Shown in pieces: positions 16,237 through 25,589 of a stretch of DNA of 39,308 nucleotides. The stretch is from contig NZ_CAMLMK010000014.1 in assembly GCF_946481155.1 (NCBI RefSeq), positions 1 to 39,308 of the forward strand, written 5' to 3'. Every line of letters starts with the position of its first letter. The stretch's first letter is position 1. The notes beneath the pieces were generated by a model. That model was not told the origin of the DNA, did no database searches, and saw only the letters and a list, made by a program, of their open reading frames with translations. The position numbers were made by a program, and so were the translations under genes. This DNA comes from an uncultured Flavobacterium sp. (GTDB lineage: Bacteria > Bacteroidota > Bacteroidia > Flavobacteriales > Flavobacteriaceae).

Positions 16237-16812
16237 ATGAATAAACTGATCTTACTTTCGATTGCTGCTTTGGCAATTATTTCTTGCAATAAGGAAACGC
16301 CGACGGCAGATAAAATGAAGACAGCATATATTGATATTTCAAAATTGCTGAAAGAAAATATAGAAGCTAAAGATATTGAAGATAAGCTGAAAGTGAAATC
16401 AGAAGAAATGGGCCGTGAGTTACGTGCCGAAGCGAGCCGTTTTCAAAGTGAAGCAGCCGCATTCCAGCAAAACGCACAGTTAAAAGGCCAGGCATGGGCT
16501 CAGGCTAAAGGAATGGAATTGCAGAAGAAAGAGCAGGAAATCGGAATGAAACAAGAATCAATTATGCGTGCATTGCAGGCGGAAGGCAATAAAGAAAATG
16601 ACAGCTTGGTAAAAAGAATTAAAACGTTTATTGAGGATTACGGCAAGAAAAACGGCTTCGATTACATTTACGGAACAGGTGATGGCTCAGCGACAGTCCT
16701 TTACGGAAAAGAAGGTTACGACATTACGGAAATCATCAGTAAGGAACTTAACGAGAAATATAAAGGCTCCGCTAAAAAAGAGGAGGAACCTAAAACAGAG
16801 GAAAAAAAATAA
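16237..16812 (+). CDS. OmpH/Skp-family lipoprotein
   Basis: 191 residues from ATG 16237; the open frame begins 54 bases earlier, but only this start gives MNKLILLSIAALAIISC, a lipoprotein signal with the lipobox IISC and the acylated Cys at residue 17. It is followed by TAYIDISKLLKE, the typical OmpH strand, a Glu/Lys/Gln-rich helical hairpin (about 45-130) and the closing NGFDYIYGTGDGSATVLYG motif. Skp/OmpH proteins are periplasmic trimeric chaperones for outer-membrane proteins. A lipid anchor would tether this one to a membrane, unlike the soluble Skp. A Glu/Lys-rich tail ends the protein. Followed at once by a terminator. Confidence 0.85.
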   Translation: MNKLILLSIAALAIISCNKETPTADKMKTAYIDISKLLKENIEAKDIEDKLKVKSEEMGRELRAEASRFQSEAAAFQQNAQLKGQAWAQAKGMELQKKEQEIGMKQESIMRALQAEGNKENDSLVKRIKTFIEDYGKKNGFDYIYGTGDGSATVLYGKEGYDITEIISKELNEKYKGSAKKEEEPKTEEKK

Positions 16813-16818
16813 TTGAAT

Positions 16819-16843
16819 AGCCTTCCAATCGGGAGGCTTTTTT
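16819..16843 (+). terminator. Terminator of the OmpH-like gene
   Basis: Stem AGCCTTCC / GGGAGGCT (with G-T pairs), AATC loop and T-run, 6 bases after the stop. Confidence 0.8.
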
Positions 16844-16873
16844 ATTATTTTCACATCTTAATTTATACGCCAC

Positions 16874-19147
16874 ATGGAACAATTATCAGCACCAGCCGCC
16901 TACGCCCTTCGGTTCATAAACCAAACCAACCGCTCGATTTTCCTAACCGGGAAAGCAGGAACCGGTAAAACCACATTACTTCGCGAAATTATTGCCACAA
17001 CCCACAAGAATACGGTCGTTGTGGCACCAACAGGCATTGCCGCTCTAAATGCAGGCGGAGTAACCATCCACTCGATGTTTCAGTTGCCTTTCGCGGCCTT
17101 TATCCCTGATACTAAAGAACTTCCGTATTTTTCCGACACCGTAAAATTTGAAAACCAGGATTCTTTGAGTCGTCATTTCAACATGAACAATACCAAGCGC
17201 TCGGTAATCCGGAACATGGAACTCCTTGTTATTGATGAAGTCAGCATGCTTCGGGCCGATGTAATTGATGCCATGGATTTTATGATGCGGAAAGTACGCC
17301 GCAACGAACGCCCTTTTGGAGGCGTACAAGTTTTATTTATAGGAGATTTATTACAATTACCACCTGTTGTAAAAAATGAAGAATGGCAGATGCTCCAGAA
17401 ATACTATCGCGGTATGTTCTTTTTTCATTCGCATGTGGTGCAGCAATACCCGCCACTGTATATCGAATTGGACAAAATTTTCCGCCAGACGGACGATAAG
17501 TTTATTTCTGTACTGAACAATTTAAGAAATAATACTATTACACCTTCTGATATTCAGGTGCTTAACCAATTCGTGAAACCCGATTTCGATAGTAAAGCGA
17601 ATAAAGGCTACATCACACTTACCACCCACAATTCCAAAGCAGATGCAATTAACTCAGAATCTCTTGCGGAATTATCCGGAAAGCAATACACTTATAAGCC
17701 GGAAATTATCGATGAATTTCCTGAAAAAATTTATCCTGTCGAGGAGAAGCTGCAGCTTAAAGTTGGTGCCCAAGTGATGTTTATAAAAAACGATTTGTCC
17801 TTCGAAAAGCAGTTTTTTAATGGAAAAATGGGCGTAATCAAGTCACTTTCCGATAATGAAATTCTCGTGCATTTCCCTGAAGAGAACAAAACCATAGAAG
17901 TGGAACGTTATGAATGGGAGAACATTAGGTATAAAGTAAACGAAAATACCAAGGAAATAGAAGAGGAGCTTTTAGGGACTTTTACCCATTATCCCATTAA
18001 ATTGGCGTGGGCGATCACCGTTCATAAAAGCCAGGGACTGACATTTGATAAAGCTGTGTTGGATGTATCGAATGTTTTTGCGCCAGGGCAGGCATATGTC
18101 GCTCTTTCGCGTTTACGTTCGTTAGACGGCCTTATTTTGCTTTCTCCGCTGCGAATGAATGGCATTTCGTCGGCAGAAGATGTTATAGAGTACGCATCTA
18201 ACAAAGCGAGCGAGGAAATTTTGCAAAATTCGCTGACATCCGAAACTAAAAATTACCTTTTTCAATGCCTGAGTAACGGCTTCGACTTTAAAGCGCTGAT
18301 CCAGGAATGGCGCAATCACAGCTTTAGCTACAATGCGGAAGCTCCTAAATCTCCAAAAAGCAAGCATAAAGATTGGGCAAAAACCAATGCCGACAGGATT
18401 GCGGAAATAGGGGATGCTTCTGCAGGATTTCAATTACAGTTGCATAAGTTATTTTCTGAAAATCCCGTGAATATTGACTTTATACGTCAGCGTTGCGAGG
18501 CGGCGCATGATTATTTTTTCAAAACGCTCGATACCGGCGTGGAGGAATTGCTGCTGAAAATCGAAGAAATTAAACGCATCAAAAAAGTCAAAACATTTTA
18601 CGAAGAGCTTTTAACATTGGAAGAACTGCAGATCAAGACCGTTTTGCAGCTGAAGAAATTACGCTTGCTTTTAAAAATCGTTGCAGAAGGAAAAGAGATT
18701 TCAAAAGATACTTTGCTTTCGGAGGAAGCTAAGAATTATAAAATCAATAAATTAGTGACTGTTGCCGAACGCTTTAGAAGCGAAAATGCAGCATTAGTAG
18801 ACGACGAAGACGATGCCTCTTATTACGAACCGAAAATGAAGAAAAAGAAAGCCCCGAAAAAAGCGACTATCGAAGAAACTCTGGAATTATGGAAGCAAAA
18901 CCTTTCCATACACGAAATCGCAAAGCAGCGTAAACTTACGCCCGGAACGATTTTCGGCCATTTCACTAAACTGATCCAGATGGAGATAATGGAACTTTCA
19001 GATATTTTACCTGAAGATAAAATTGCCGATTTACGATTGGCGTTCAAGGATTTCAAAGGAGAAAGTCTCGGCGAGCTGAAAGAGCTTTACGGGGAAAAAT
19101 TTTCCTGGGATGAACTGCGCCTGTATAAAGCAAGCCTGAAAAATTAG
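16874..19147 (+). CDS. Pif1-type DNA helicase with C-terminal HTH domain
   Basis: A 757-residue SF1B helicase. Walker A is GKAGTGKTT (residues 26-34), motif Ia VVVAPTGIAALNAGG (48-62), and Walker B LLVIDEVSML (117-126). Motif III GVQVLFIGDLLQLPPV follows. The SH3-containing region and final motif YPIKLAWAITVHKSQGLTFD then VALSRLRSLDGL match the Pif1/RecD2-like family. After about residue 480 come helical segments and a helix-turn-helix (LELWKQNLSIHEIAKQRKLTPG near residue 665) like the HTH_40 domain found at the end of RecQ proteins. It likely unwinds structured DNA or RNA-DNA hybrids; partner unknown. Own terminator shared with doxX. Confidence 0.9.
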   Translation: MEQLSAPAAYALRFINQTNRSIFLTGKAGTGKTTLLREIIATTHKNTVVVAPTGIAALNAGGVTIHSMFQLPFAAFIPDTKELPYFSDTVKFENQDSLSRHFNMNNTKRSVIRNMELLVIDEVSMLRADVIDAMDFMMRKVRRNERPFGGVQVLFIGDLLQLPPVVKNEEWQMLQKYYRGMFFFHSHVVQQYPPLYIELDKIFRQTDDKFISVLNNLRNNTITPSDIQVLNQFVKPDFDSKANKGYITLTTHNSKADAINSESLAELSGKQYTYKPEIIDEFPEKIYPVEEKLQLKVGAQVMFIKNDLSFEKQFFNGKMGVIKSLSDNEILVHFPEENKTIEVERYEWENIRYKVNENTKEIEEELLGTFTHYPIKLAWAITVHKSQGLTFDKAVLDVSNVFAPGQAYVALSRLRSLDGLILLSPLRMNGISSAEDVIEYASNKASEEILQNSLTSETKNYLFQCLSNGFDFKALIQEWRNHSFSYNAEAPKSPKSKHKDWAKTNADRIAEIGDASAGFQLQLHKLFSENPVNIDFIRQRCEAAHDYFFKTLDTGVEELLLKIEEIKRIKKVKTFYEELLTLEELQIKTVLQLKKLRLLLKIVAEGKEISKDTLLSEEAKNYKINKLVTVAERFRSENAALVDDEDDASYYEPKMKKKKAPKKATIEETLELWKQNLSIHEIAKQRKLTPGTIFGHFTKLIQMEIMELSDILPEDKIADLRLAFKDFKGESLGELKELYGEKFSWDELRLYKASLKN

Positions 19148-19232
19148 ACAAGCGATCTTTATCGTTAATTCATTAGTTAATAAGCAATTAATTTTAAACC
19201 ATTCATTCAATCATTAGAGCAAGCAGCCAAAT

Positions 19233-19267
19233 AAAAAAGCCGCAGATTTTAATTCTACGGCTTTTTG
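19233..19267. terminator. Bidirectional terminator between helicase and doxX genes
   Basis: AAAAAAGCCGCAG / CTACGGCTTTTT inverted repeat with one unpaired base and A- and T-runs outside, between convergent genes. Confidence 0.75.
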
Positions 19268-19288
19268 TTTACTATGTTTTCCGGAAAA

Positions 19289-19675
19289 TTACAACCAATA
19301 TACCGCCAAAATCGCCGGGATGAAGTAAATCACAATGGTTCTCGCGCCATCATAATCTTTTGCAATTCGTTGTCCGAAAAGCAGAAACAGCAATGTAATG
19401 CAAGACATTACCGCACCATAGTGTGCAATTACGCTACTTCCGTTGGCAAACAACTGAATCGCGCCCGCAACGCACAAAGCCCCGGCAATAATTTCCAAAA
19501 CAAGAATTAGTGCTAAAGCAGCAGGTACCTGATCTTTAATAAATGTTTGTGAAAAATGTCCCTTGAGCCATTCGATATTTCCTTTCCAGTCGGTGATTTT
19601 ATCATATCCGGATTGTAAAAAAGTAACGGCTAAAAACGCCAGGATAAGGATGCCGAAAATTTCTGTGTTGGTCAT
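19289..19675 (-). CDS. DoxX-family membrane protein
   Basis: A 128-residue protein with four hydrophobic helices (about 6-22, 50-76, 82-101, 110-127) and the DoxX-type feature SGYDKITDWKGNIEWLKGHF after the first helix. Members are inner-membrane proteins of unclear function, some tied to redox stress. It lies 6 bp behind holB on the same strand, so they probably share a transcript; there is no evident functional link. Confidence 0.8.
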   Translation of the reverse strand: MTNTEIFGILILAFLAVTFLQSGYDKITDWKGNIEWLKGHFSQTFIKDQVPAALALILVLEIIAGALCVAGAIQLFANGSSVIAHYGAVMSCITLLFLLFGQRIAKDYDGARTIVIYFIPAILAVYWL

Positions 19676-19681
19676 AATGTA

Positions 19682-20830
19682 TTATTTTTTATGGATTAAT
19701 CGGGTTAGTTTTATGGATAGGTCGGTTAAGATAATCTTAGCGTTTCCGTTACGCTCAATATGATAGATGGCATCGGAAAGCTCTTTAAAAATATCGTTGA
19801 TGTTGTTGCCGTTCACAAAGGGCGCAAAATTCTCCAGCTTGAATTTCTCCACGGTTGGCTCGATGTAAACCAATGAAGGCGATTCGTAATTCAGCAATAA
19901 GGCCTGGCGGAACATTTCCACGCAAAAATGCAAAAATTGTTTCTGGGCTTCACGGCCGATACCGGCGATTTGCTCACTCCAGGCTGTTAGATCCAAAACC
20001 GCCGCGGCATTTCCTTTGGCACGAAATGCGGCACGGACCCATTGCACGAACCATTCCTCAAACGGAAATTCGGTTTCATCTTTGTGCAGAAGCTGCAATG
20101 CTTTATTGTAATTTCCCTGTGCCTGATGGGCGATGCGCAAAGCCATTTTTTCGTCAATCGCATGTTTAGAAACTAAAGCTTCTGCGATAACACTTTCGGG
20201 CAATCCCTTAAAATCCAACACCTGGCAACGGGACAAAATCGTTTGCATGATATCGTCGGCGTTTTCGGTAACCAGAAGGAAAACCGTTTTCTGCGGCGGT
20301 TCCTCCAATAATTTCAGAAGCTTGTTTGCCGTTTCAATGTTCATCTTATCGGCCATCCAGATAATCATCACTTTATAACCGCCTTCATAGGATTTCAGCG
20401 AAAGCTTTTTCACAATTTCCTGCGCTTCATATACATTGATCAAGCCTTGCTTGTTCTGAATACCTAGTGATTTCAGCCATTCGAAAAGGCTTCCGTACGG
20501 ATTATCGGTTATAAACTCGCGCCATTGCTTCATAAAATTATCGCTCACGGGATGCGTTTTCACATCTTCATTGGCGGCGACCGGAAATACAAAATGCAGG
20601 TCAGGGTGCGAGAAATGCTCAAATTTCAGATTGCAGGCTTCATTCCCGCCTGAGTTTTCACCTGAAACATTCGAGCACAAAATGTAGCGCGCATAAGCAA
20701 TCGCCATGGCAAGCGTACCCGATCCTTCCGGTCCCACAAACAATTGCGCATGCGGAATCCGTCCCAAATCGGCACTTTTGGTTAAATGACTTTTGATGTG
20801 TTGTTGCCCTAATATTTCCTGAAATAGCAT
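19682..20830 (-). CDS. holB: DNA polymerase III clamp-loader subunit delta'
   Basis: A 382-residue AAA+ protein. GPEGSGTLAMAIAYARYILC (about residues 33-52) stands where the P-loop would be. The invariant Lys is absent (GSGTL instead of GKT/S), as expected for the non-hydrolysing delta' subunit of the clamp loader. Sensor region: KLLKLLEEPPQKTVFLLVTE; SRC arginine-finger motif: TILSRCQVLDF. Only two Cys remain of the zinc module. The C-terminal helical collar domain follows. It works in the cytoplasm with tau and delta to load the sliding clamp. First gene of a pair with doxX; divergent from pgk. Confidence 0.9.
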   Translation of the reverse strand: MLFQEILGQQHIKSHLTKSADLGRIPHAQLFVGPEGSGTLAMAIAYARYILCSNVSGENSGGNEACNLKFEHFSHPDLHFVFPVAANEDVKTHPVSDNFMKQWREFITDNPYGSLFEWLKSLGIQNKQGLINVYEAQEIVKKLSLKSYEGGYKVMIIWMADKMNIETANKLLKLLEEPPQKTVFLLVTENADDIMQTILSRCQVLDFKGLPESVIAEALVSKHAIDEKMALRIAHQAQGNYNKALQLLHKDETEFPFEEWFVQWVRAAFRAKGNAAAVLDLTAWSEQIAGIGREAQKQFLHFCVEMFRQALLLNYESPSLVYIEPTVEKFKLENFAPFVNGNNINDIFKELSDAIYHIERNGNAKIILTDLSIKLTRLIHKK

Positions 20831-20928
20831 GAAGCAAAGATAACAGAAAGTTGCTAAGATTAAAATCGGATTGAAAATGAGAATTTGCCAAAAAAATATA
20901 AGACAAAAACCTGAAAAAAGAAAAATCG

Positions 20929-20936
20929 TATATTTG
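20929..20936 (+). promoter_or_regulatory. -7 promoter box of pgk
   Basis: TATATTTG, an exact match to TAnnTTTG, 39 bases before the pgk ATG. Confidence 0.6.
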
Positions 20937-20975
20937 CGGATTCATAAATAAACAATCAACAACAAAATAATACGA

Positions 20976-22163
20976 ATGAAAACCGTTAACGATTTCAATT
21001 TTGCAGGCAAAAAAGCCATAATCCGTGTAGATTTCAATGTTCCCTTGGATGAAAATTTCAATGTTACCGACGCCAACCGGATTGAGGCGGCAAAACCGAC
21101 TATCGATAAAATCTTAAAAGACGGCGGAAGTGTTATTTTGATGTCGCATCTAGGAAGACCGAAAGGTGCTGAAGATAAGTATTCTTTGCGACATGTTGTG
21201 GCTAAAACAAGTGAAGTGCTTGGTGTTCCGGTGAAATTCGCTTCAGATTGTATGGGGGAAGTGGCTGAAAATGCTGCCGCCGCTTTGCAACCGGGAGAGG
21301 TTTTGTTATTGGAAAACCTGCGTTTTTACGCAGAAGAAGAAAAGGGCGATATTGAATTTGCCAACCAATTAGCGAAGTTGGGGCATATTTATGTGAACGA
21401 TGCTTTCGGAACGGCACACAGGGCGCATGCTTCCACAACGATTATAGCCGATTTTTTTCCGGCACACAAATGCTTCGGTTTGTTATTGGCCAAAGAAATC
21501 GAAAGCCTGAACAAAGTATTGAATAATTCAGAGAAGCCTGTCACGGCTGTTTTAGGAGGTTCGAAAGTTTCTTCGAAAATTACGGTTATTGAAAACATTT
21601 TGGATAAAGTAGATCACATGATTATCGGGGGCGGGATGACGTTTACGTTCATAAAAGCTTTAGGCGGAAAGATCGGAAACTCTATTTGCGAGGACGATAA
21701 AATGGATTTAGCATTAGAGATCTTAGAAAAAGCCAAAGCAAAAAATGTACAGATTCATTTGCCTATAGATATGGTTATCGCTGATGCATTTTCTAATGAT
21801 GCCAACACACAGATCGTAAACGTAAACCAAATTCCCGACGGATGGCAAGGGCTGGATGTAGGTCCGAGAACTTTAGAAGGACTGAAATCTGTGATTATGG
21901 AGTCGAAAACGATTCTTTGGAACGGACCATTAGGCGTTTTCGAATTGGAAAAATTTGCAGAGGGAACCGTAACATTAGGCAACTTTATCGCAGAATCGAC
22001 TAAAAATGGTGCCTTTTCGCTTGTAGGCGGTGGTGATTCTGTCGCAGCGGTTAAACAGTTCGGTTTAGAGCCTAAAATGAGCTATGTTTCCACTGGTGGT
22101 GGGGCAATGCTGGAGATGCTGGAAGGCAAAACGTTACCGGGCATCGCGGCTATTTTATGTTAA
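20976..22163 (+). CDS. pgk: Phosphoglycerate kinase
   Basis: A 395-residue cytoplasmic glycolytic enzyme that transfers phosphate from 1,3-bisphosphoglycerate to ADP. The substrate-binding start is [20 protein letters not shown] (about residues 11-30), then SHLGRPKG (58-65), AHRAHAST and, in the ATP-binding half, [30 protein letters not shown] and the final GGGDSVAAV that holds the phosphate. Length and order are normal. No other glycolytic gene is adjacent; the gene is monocistronic. An AT-only inverted repeat (GTTAAAA / TTTTAAC) after the stop is a weak terminator candidate. Confidence 0.97.
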   Translation: MKTVNDFNFAGKKAIIRVDFNVPLDENFNVTDANRIEAAKPTIDKILKDGGSVILMSHLGRPKGAEDKYSLRHVVAKTSEVLGVPVKFASDCMGEVAENAAAALQPGEVLLLENLRFYAEEEKGDIEFANQLAKLGHIYVNDAFGTAHRAHASTTIIADFFPAHKCFGLLLAKEIESLNKVLNNSEKPVTAVLGGSKVSSKITVIENILDKVDHMIIGGGMTFTFIKALGGKIGNSICEDDKMDLALEILEKAKAKNVQIHLPIDMVIADAFSNDANTQIVNVNQIPDGWQGLDVGPRTLEGLKSVIMESKTILWNGPLGVFELEKFAEGTVTLGNFIAESTKNGAFSLVGGGDSVAAVKQFGLEPKMSYVSTGGGAMLEMLEGKTLPGIAAILC

Positions 22164-22212
22164 AATTTTAAGTTTTAACAATAAATTAGACAATTTTTTA
22201 GTTATAATCCAG

Positions 22213-22220
22213 TATGTTTG
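22213..22220 (+). promoter_or_regulatory. -7 promoter box of the LysM transglycosylase gene
   Basis: TATGTTTG, an exact TAnnTTTG match, 47 bases upstream of ATG 22268. Confidence 0.55.
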
Positions 22221-22267
22221 CAAAACTCATAAGGAATTGATTATTAACATGTTATAAGATTGAGTGT

Positions 22268-24118
22268 ATGAATAAAACAAAAGCATTAACATTACTTTTC
22301 GGGATAATGGGGTTCGTCGCTTCGGCACAGGACGCTTCCGAAAACCAAGTGCAGATCAATCAGCTCCCAAAGCTATCTTACTTAGATTCTATTAAAGCGA
22401 CTTTCGTACACCACGAGACCAGCAACTGCATCGATGAGATGTGGATGAAAGAACTAAACAATCAGGACCTTTTTGATAACATGCAATCCGACATCGCCAA
22501 GGTAAACTCCGGCGAGACTGTCTCTTATGATTTAAGCACAGAGCTTTTAAAAGAGAGACTGGAGAAATTAAATCAGAAATCACCCTTCAATGTGGAATAC
22601 AATCCCACGGTGGAAAATGTAATCAAATCGTTTTTAAAGAATCGGCCGCGTGCGTTCGAGCGTTTAATGGCGATTTCGGAATACTATTTCCCGATGTTCG
22701 AATCCAAATTGGCAAAATACGATCTTCCTTTGGAAATCAAGTATTTGGCGATTGTGGAATCAGCACTCAACCCGTTGGCAAAATCAAGGGTAGGGGCGAG
22801 CGGTTTATGGCAGTTCATGTTTGAAACCGGAAAGCAATACAATCTTGAGGTGAATTCGTATGTGGATGAGCGTTACGATCCGTTGAAAGCTACCGAAGCG
22901 GCATGCCAGTATTTCACGAACATGTACCGAATTTTTGGCGACTGGGATTTAGTTTTAGCATCGTACAACACGGGACCGGGCAACATTTCCAAAGCGATCC
23001 GTCGCTCGGGAGGCCACACCAACTACTGGAACATCAGAAAATATATGCATCAGGAAACCCAAGGCTATTTGCCGGCGTTTTATGCTACGATGTATGTTTA
23101 CGAATACAAAAAAGAACATGGAATTGTACCTCAGCGTGCTCCTATGACCTATTTCGAAACGGATACCGTAATGGTGAAGAAACAAATGTCATTCAAGCAA
23201 ATCGCGGATTTATTAGACATGCCGGAAGAGCAATTGCGTTTCCTAAACCCTATTTACAAACGCAGCATTGTTCCTTTTGTTTCTGATAAAGCTCATTTCT
23301 TACGTTTGCCGAAAAACAAACTGGCGATTTTCACTTCCAACGAAGATAAAGTATATGCTTATATCGATTACGAAGACAGCAAACGCGAAAGACAGATTTT
23401 CAAGGTTAAAAAACCAAGAACATTTGACGCCGATTCTACTCAAACTGCTATAGCTTCGAACGATAGCCAGTATGAAGAAGAAGTTGCTACAAAATCGGTT
23501 AAGAAAATGAAAACCAAGTTTTACACTGTGAAACGCGGTGACAACCTTTCCGAGATCTCTGATAAGAATAATGTTTCCATTGCCGAATTGAAAAAATGGA
23601 ACAAAATCAAAGGCAATAATGTGAATGCGGGCCAGAAGCTGAAAATCCAGTATGAAACCACGGTAGTAGTAGCGGACAAATCAGCAAAGAAGAAGAAAGC
23701 GGATACACTTAAGGTTACTGAGCCGGCTGTGAAAACAGAAGTGGCTTCAACTGAAAAAGTATATGTAGTGCAGAAAGGCGACAACCTTACGCAGATTGCC
23801 ACTAAAAATAACGTAACCATCGCGCAATTGAAAGAATGGAATGCGATGGATAACGAAGGCCTTGCTGCCGGCCAGGAAATCAAAATCCAGGCTCCTGCAG
23901 ACGCTGTAGCTTCAGTGGAAAAAGAAGAGAAAAAGGAAACCAAAAAATCCATCAGAGAGCGCCAGCTTGAGAAGGAGAGAATGTACGTAGTACAGAAAGG
24001 GGATTCTTTAATCAGCATTTCTAAAAAACAAGGTACTACGGTGGCCGAAATTAAAAAACTCAACAACATCAAGGGCGATAACATCAGACCCGGAATGAAA
24101 CTCAAAATCAACGGATAA
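22268..24118 (+). CDS. MltD-like lytic transglycosylase with three LysM domains
   Basis: A 616-residue exported murein hydrolase. The signal peptide (about residues 1-20, ending ASAQ) lacks a lipobox. The SLT domain lies at about 145-280, with the catalytic Glu at residue 164 in LAIVESALNP, followed by GASGLWQFM and ASYNTGPGNI, the usual SLT motifs. Three LysM peptidoglycan-binding repeats are at 418-461, 498-541 and 572-615, each starting YxVxKGDxL and separated by Lys/Glu-rich linkers. It cleaves glycan strands to 1,6-anhydro products in the periplasm. It is followed at 9 bases by a terminator hairpin that runs into the next gene. Confidence 0.93.
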   Translation: MNKTKALTLLFGIMGFVASAQDASENQVQINQLPKLSYLDSIKATFVHHETSNCIDEMWMKELNNQDLFDNMQSDIAKVNSGETVSYDLSTELLKERLEKLNQKSPFNVEYNPTVENVIKSFLKNRPRAFERLMAISEYYFPMFESKLAKYDLPLEIKYLAIVESALNPLAKSRVGASGLWQFMFETGKQYNLEVNSYVDERYDPLKATEAACQYFTNMYRIFGDWDLVLASYNTGPGNISKAIRRSGGHTNYWNIRKYMHQETQGYLPAFYATMYVYEYKKEHGIVPQRAPMTYFETDTVMVKKQMSFKQIADLLDMPEEQLRFLNPIYKRSIVPFVSDKAHFLRLPKNKLAIFTSNEDKVYAYIDYEDSKRERQIFKVKKPRTFDADSTQTAIASNDSQYEEEVATKSVKKMKTKFYTVKRGDNLSEISDKNNVSIAELKKWNKIKGNNVNAGQKLKIQYETTVVVADKSAKKKKADTLKVTEPAVKTEVASTEKVYVVQKGDNLTQIATKNNVTIAQLKEWNAMDNEGLAAGQEIKIQAPADAVASVEKEEKKETKKSIRERQLEKERMYVVQKGDSLISISKKQGTTVAEIKKLNNIKGDNIRPGMKLKING

Positions 24119-24125
24119 TTTTAGT

Positions 24126-24172
24126 AAATTCGCTTTTCAAAACAACACTGTGAGAAAAGCGAATTTTTTTTT
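24126..24172 (+). terminator. Terminator or attenuator overlapping the DUF4837 start
   Basis: Stem AAATTCGCTTTTC (24126-24138) pairs perfectly with GAAAAGCGAATTT (24154-24166). Nine T residues run from 24164 to 24172. The right arm and T-run are also codons 2-8 of the downstream gene, whose GTG start (24150) lies at the loop edge. Confidence 0.8.
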
Positions 24173-25136
24173 CGGCCTGTTGCTGCTTCTGGCTTTGGCT
24201 TCCTGCACTAAAAACGAAAGGCAGGAAGATCTTGTCTTGCCCAATTCCACCGGTAAAATCAACACCATTTCCCTGATCATAGACGATGTGTTGTGGAACG
24301 GTGATGTGGGCGATGCGCTCCGAAAAAAACTCGCCGCTCCGGTAGACGGTTTGCAGGACGAAGAACCACTGTTCACCATCAATCAATATTCCCCGAAAAT
24401 CTTTAACAACGATGTCAAGCTGGGCAGAAACATCGTTGTCGTTACCAAAGCGCTGAATCCCGAATTCAAGCACGTAATTGACCAATACGCATCCCCGCAA
24501 AATGTGTTCTATATTACCGGCCACAACCTGCATGAAATTATCCAGACAATTGACCTTCACGCAGAAACCCTGATCAGCAGCATTAAATTTTACGAAATCA
24601 TTGAGAGTCAGAAAGCTACTTCGAAAGCGCTATTGAACGATAAGAAAATCAAAGAAGCATTCGATTTTACCATTCAGGTTCCGAATAACTTTACTTATGC
24701 ACTGATTAAAGACAAGTTTATCTGGCTGAAGAAAGACCTGCCTTCAGGGAATGCCAATCTTTTGATTTATGAAGTTCCGATGAATGCCTTTACAGACAAA
24801 AATCCCGTGGAAAACATGGTGCGGTTGCGCGATTCTATCGGAAAAAGATACATTCATGGCATGCCGGATAAATCTGCTATGATAACCGAGGAAAGCTATT
24901 ATCCGTATTTGTCCGCGACGAGGATAGATGAGAAAAAAGCCCACGAAATAAGAGGCGCCTGGGAACTGGAGGATAACTTTATGAACGGCCCGTTTCTAAA
25001 CTACGCTATTGAAGATCCGGAAAACAAACGCATTGTAATTGTTGAAGGCTTTGCCTATAATCCATCGAGCACGAAACGCGACATGATTTTCGAACTTGAG
25101 TCGATCATAAAATCCATACACTTTTTAAAACACTAA
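24150..25136 (+). CDS. DUF4837-type lipoprotein
   Basis: A 328-residue protein starting at GTG 24150: MRKANFFFGLLLLLALASC is a textbook lipoprotein signal with the acylated Cys at residue 19, which fixes the start despite the weak codon. The mature part has LPNSTGKINTISLIIDDVLW and VRLRDSIGKRYIHG and an AWELEDNFMNGPFLNYAIED segment, characteristic of a Bacteroidetes family I remember as DUF4837. Function unknown; envelope lipoprotein. It lies between a cell-wall hydrolase and an acetyltransferase 6 bp downstream. Its translation start is embedded in a strong terminator hairpin, so most upstream transcripts should end before it. Confidence 0.8.
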   Translation: MRKANFFFGLLLLLALASCTKNERQEDLVLPNSTGKINTISLIIDDVLWNGDVGDALRKKLAAPVDGLQDEEPLFTINQYSPKIFNNDVKLGRNIVVVTKALNPEFKHVIDQYASPQNVFYITGHNLHEIIQTIDLHAETLISSIKFYEIIESQKATSKALLNDKKIKEAFDFTIQVPNNFTYALIKDKFIWLKKDLPSGNANLLIYEVPMNAFTDKNPVENMVRLRDSIGKRYIHGMPDKSAMITEESYYPYLSATRIDEKKAHEIRGAWELEDNFMNGPFLNYAIEDPENKRIVIVEGFAYNPSSTKRDMIFELESIIKSIHFLKH

Positions 25137-25142
25137 GAACAC

Positions 25143-25589
25143 ATGAAGCCGAAATTCGAAATAAAGCCTTTTAAAGCACTTTCTCTGTCTGAACTATATC
25201 AAATACTGCAATTGCGTTCCGAAGTGTTTGTGGTAGAACAAAACTGCGTTTATCAGGATATTGACGGCAAAGATCAAAAGGCATTGCACGTTTTAGGTAT
25301 GTATGAAGGCATTTTGGTAGCCTATGCACGTTTATTCCGGCCGGGCGATTATTTTGAGAACGCTTCGATTGGACGCGTGATTGTGAAGCCCTCGTTTCGG
25401 GATAAGAAATGGGGACACGATCTGATGACCGCTGCCATAAAAGGCGTTTCGGAAGAATTTGGCACCGATAGAATCACGATCTCAGCACAACTATACCTCC
25501 AAAAATTCTATGAAAGCCACGGGTTTGTGCAGACCAGCGAAATGTATCTTGAGGATGACATTCCGCATATCGAGATGAAACGCGGCTAA
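25143..25589 (+). CDS. ElaA-like GNAT acetyltransferase
   Basis: A 148-residue GNAT fold protein close to E. coli ElaA. It has LYQILQLRSEVFVVEQNCVY (about 17-36), with the VFVVEQ signature of ElaA, then the acetyl-CoA pyrophosphate loop region VKPSFRDKKWGHDLM (residues 81-95, a variant of the R/Q-x-x-G-x-G/A loop) and a late QLYLQKFYESHGF helix-strand. The substrate is unknown. It follows the DUF4837 gene by 6 bp and so probably shares its transcript. Its stop overlaps the stop of the facing OmpA gene by four bases. Confidence 0.88.
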   Translation: MKPKFEIKPFKALSLSELYQILQLRSEVFVVEQNCVYQDIDGKDQKALHVLGMYEGILVAYARLFRPGDYFENASIGRVIVKPSFRDKKWGHDLMTAAIKGVSEEFGTDRITISAQLYLQKFYESHGFVQTSEMYLEDDIPHIEMKRG

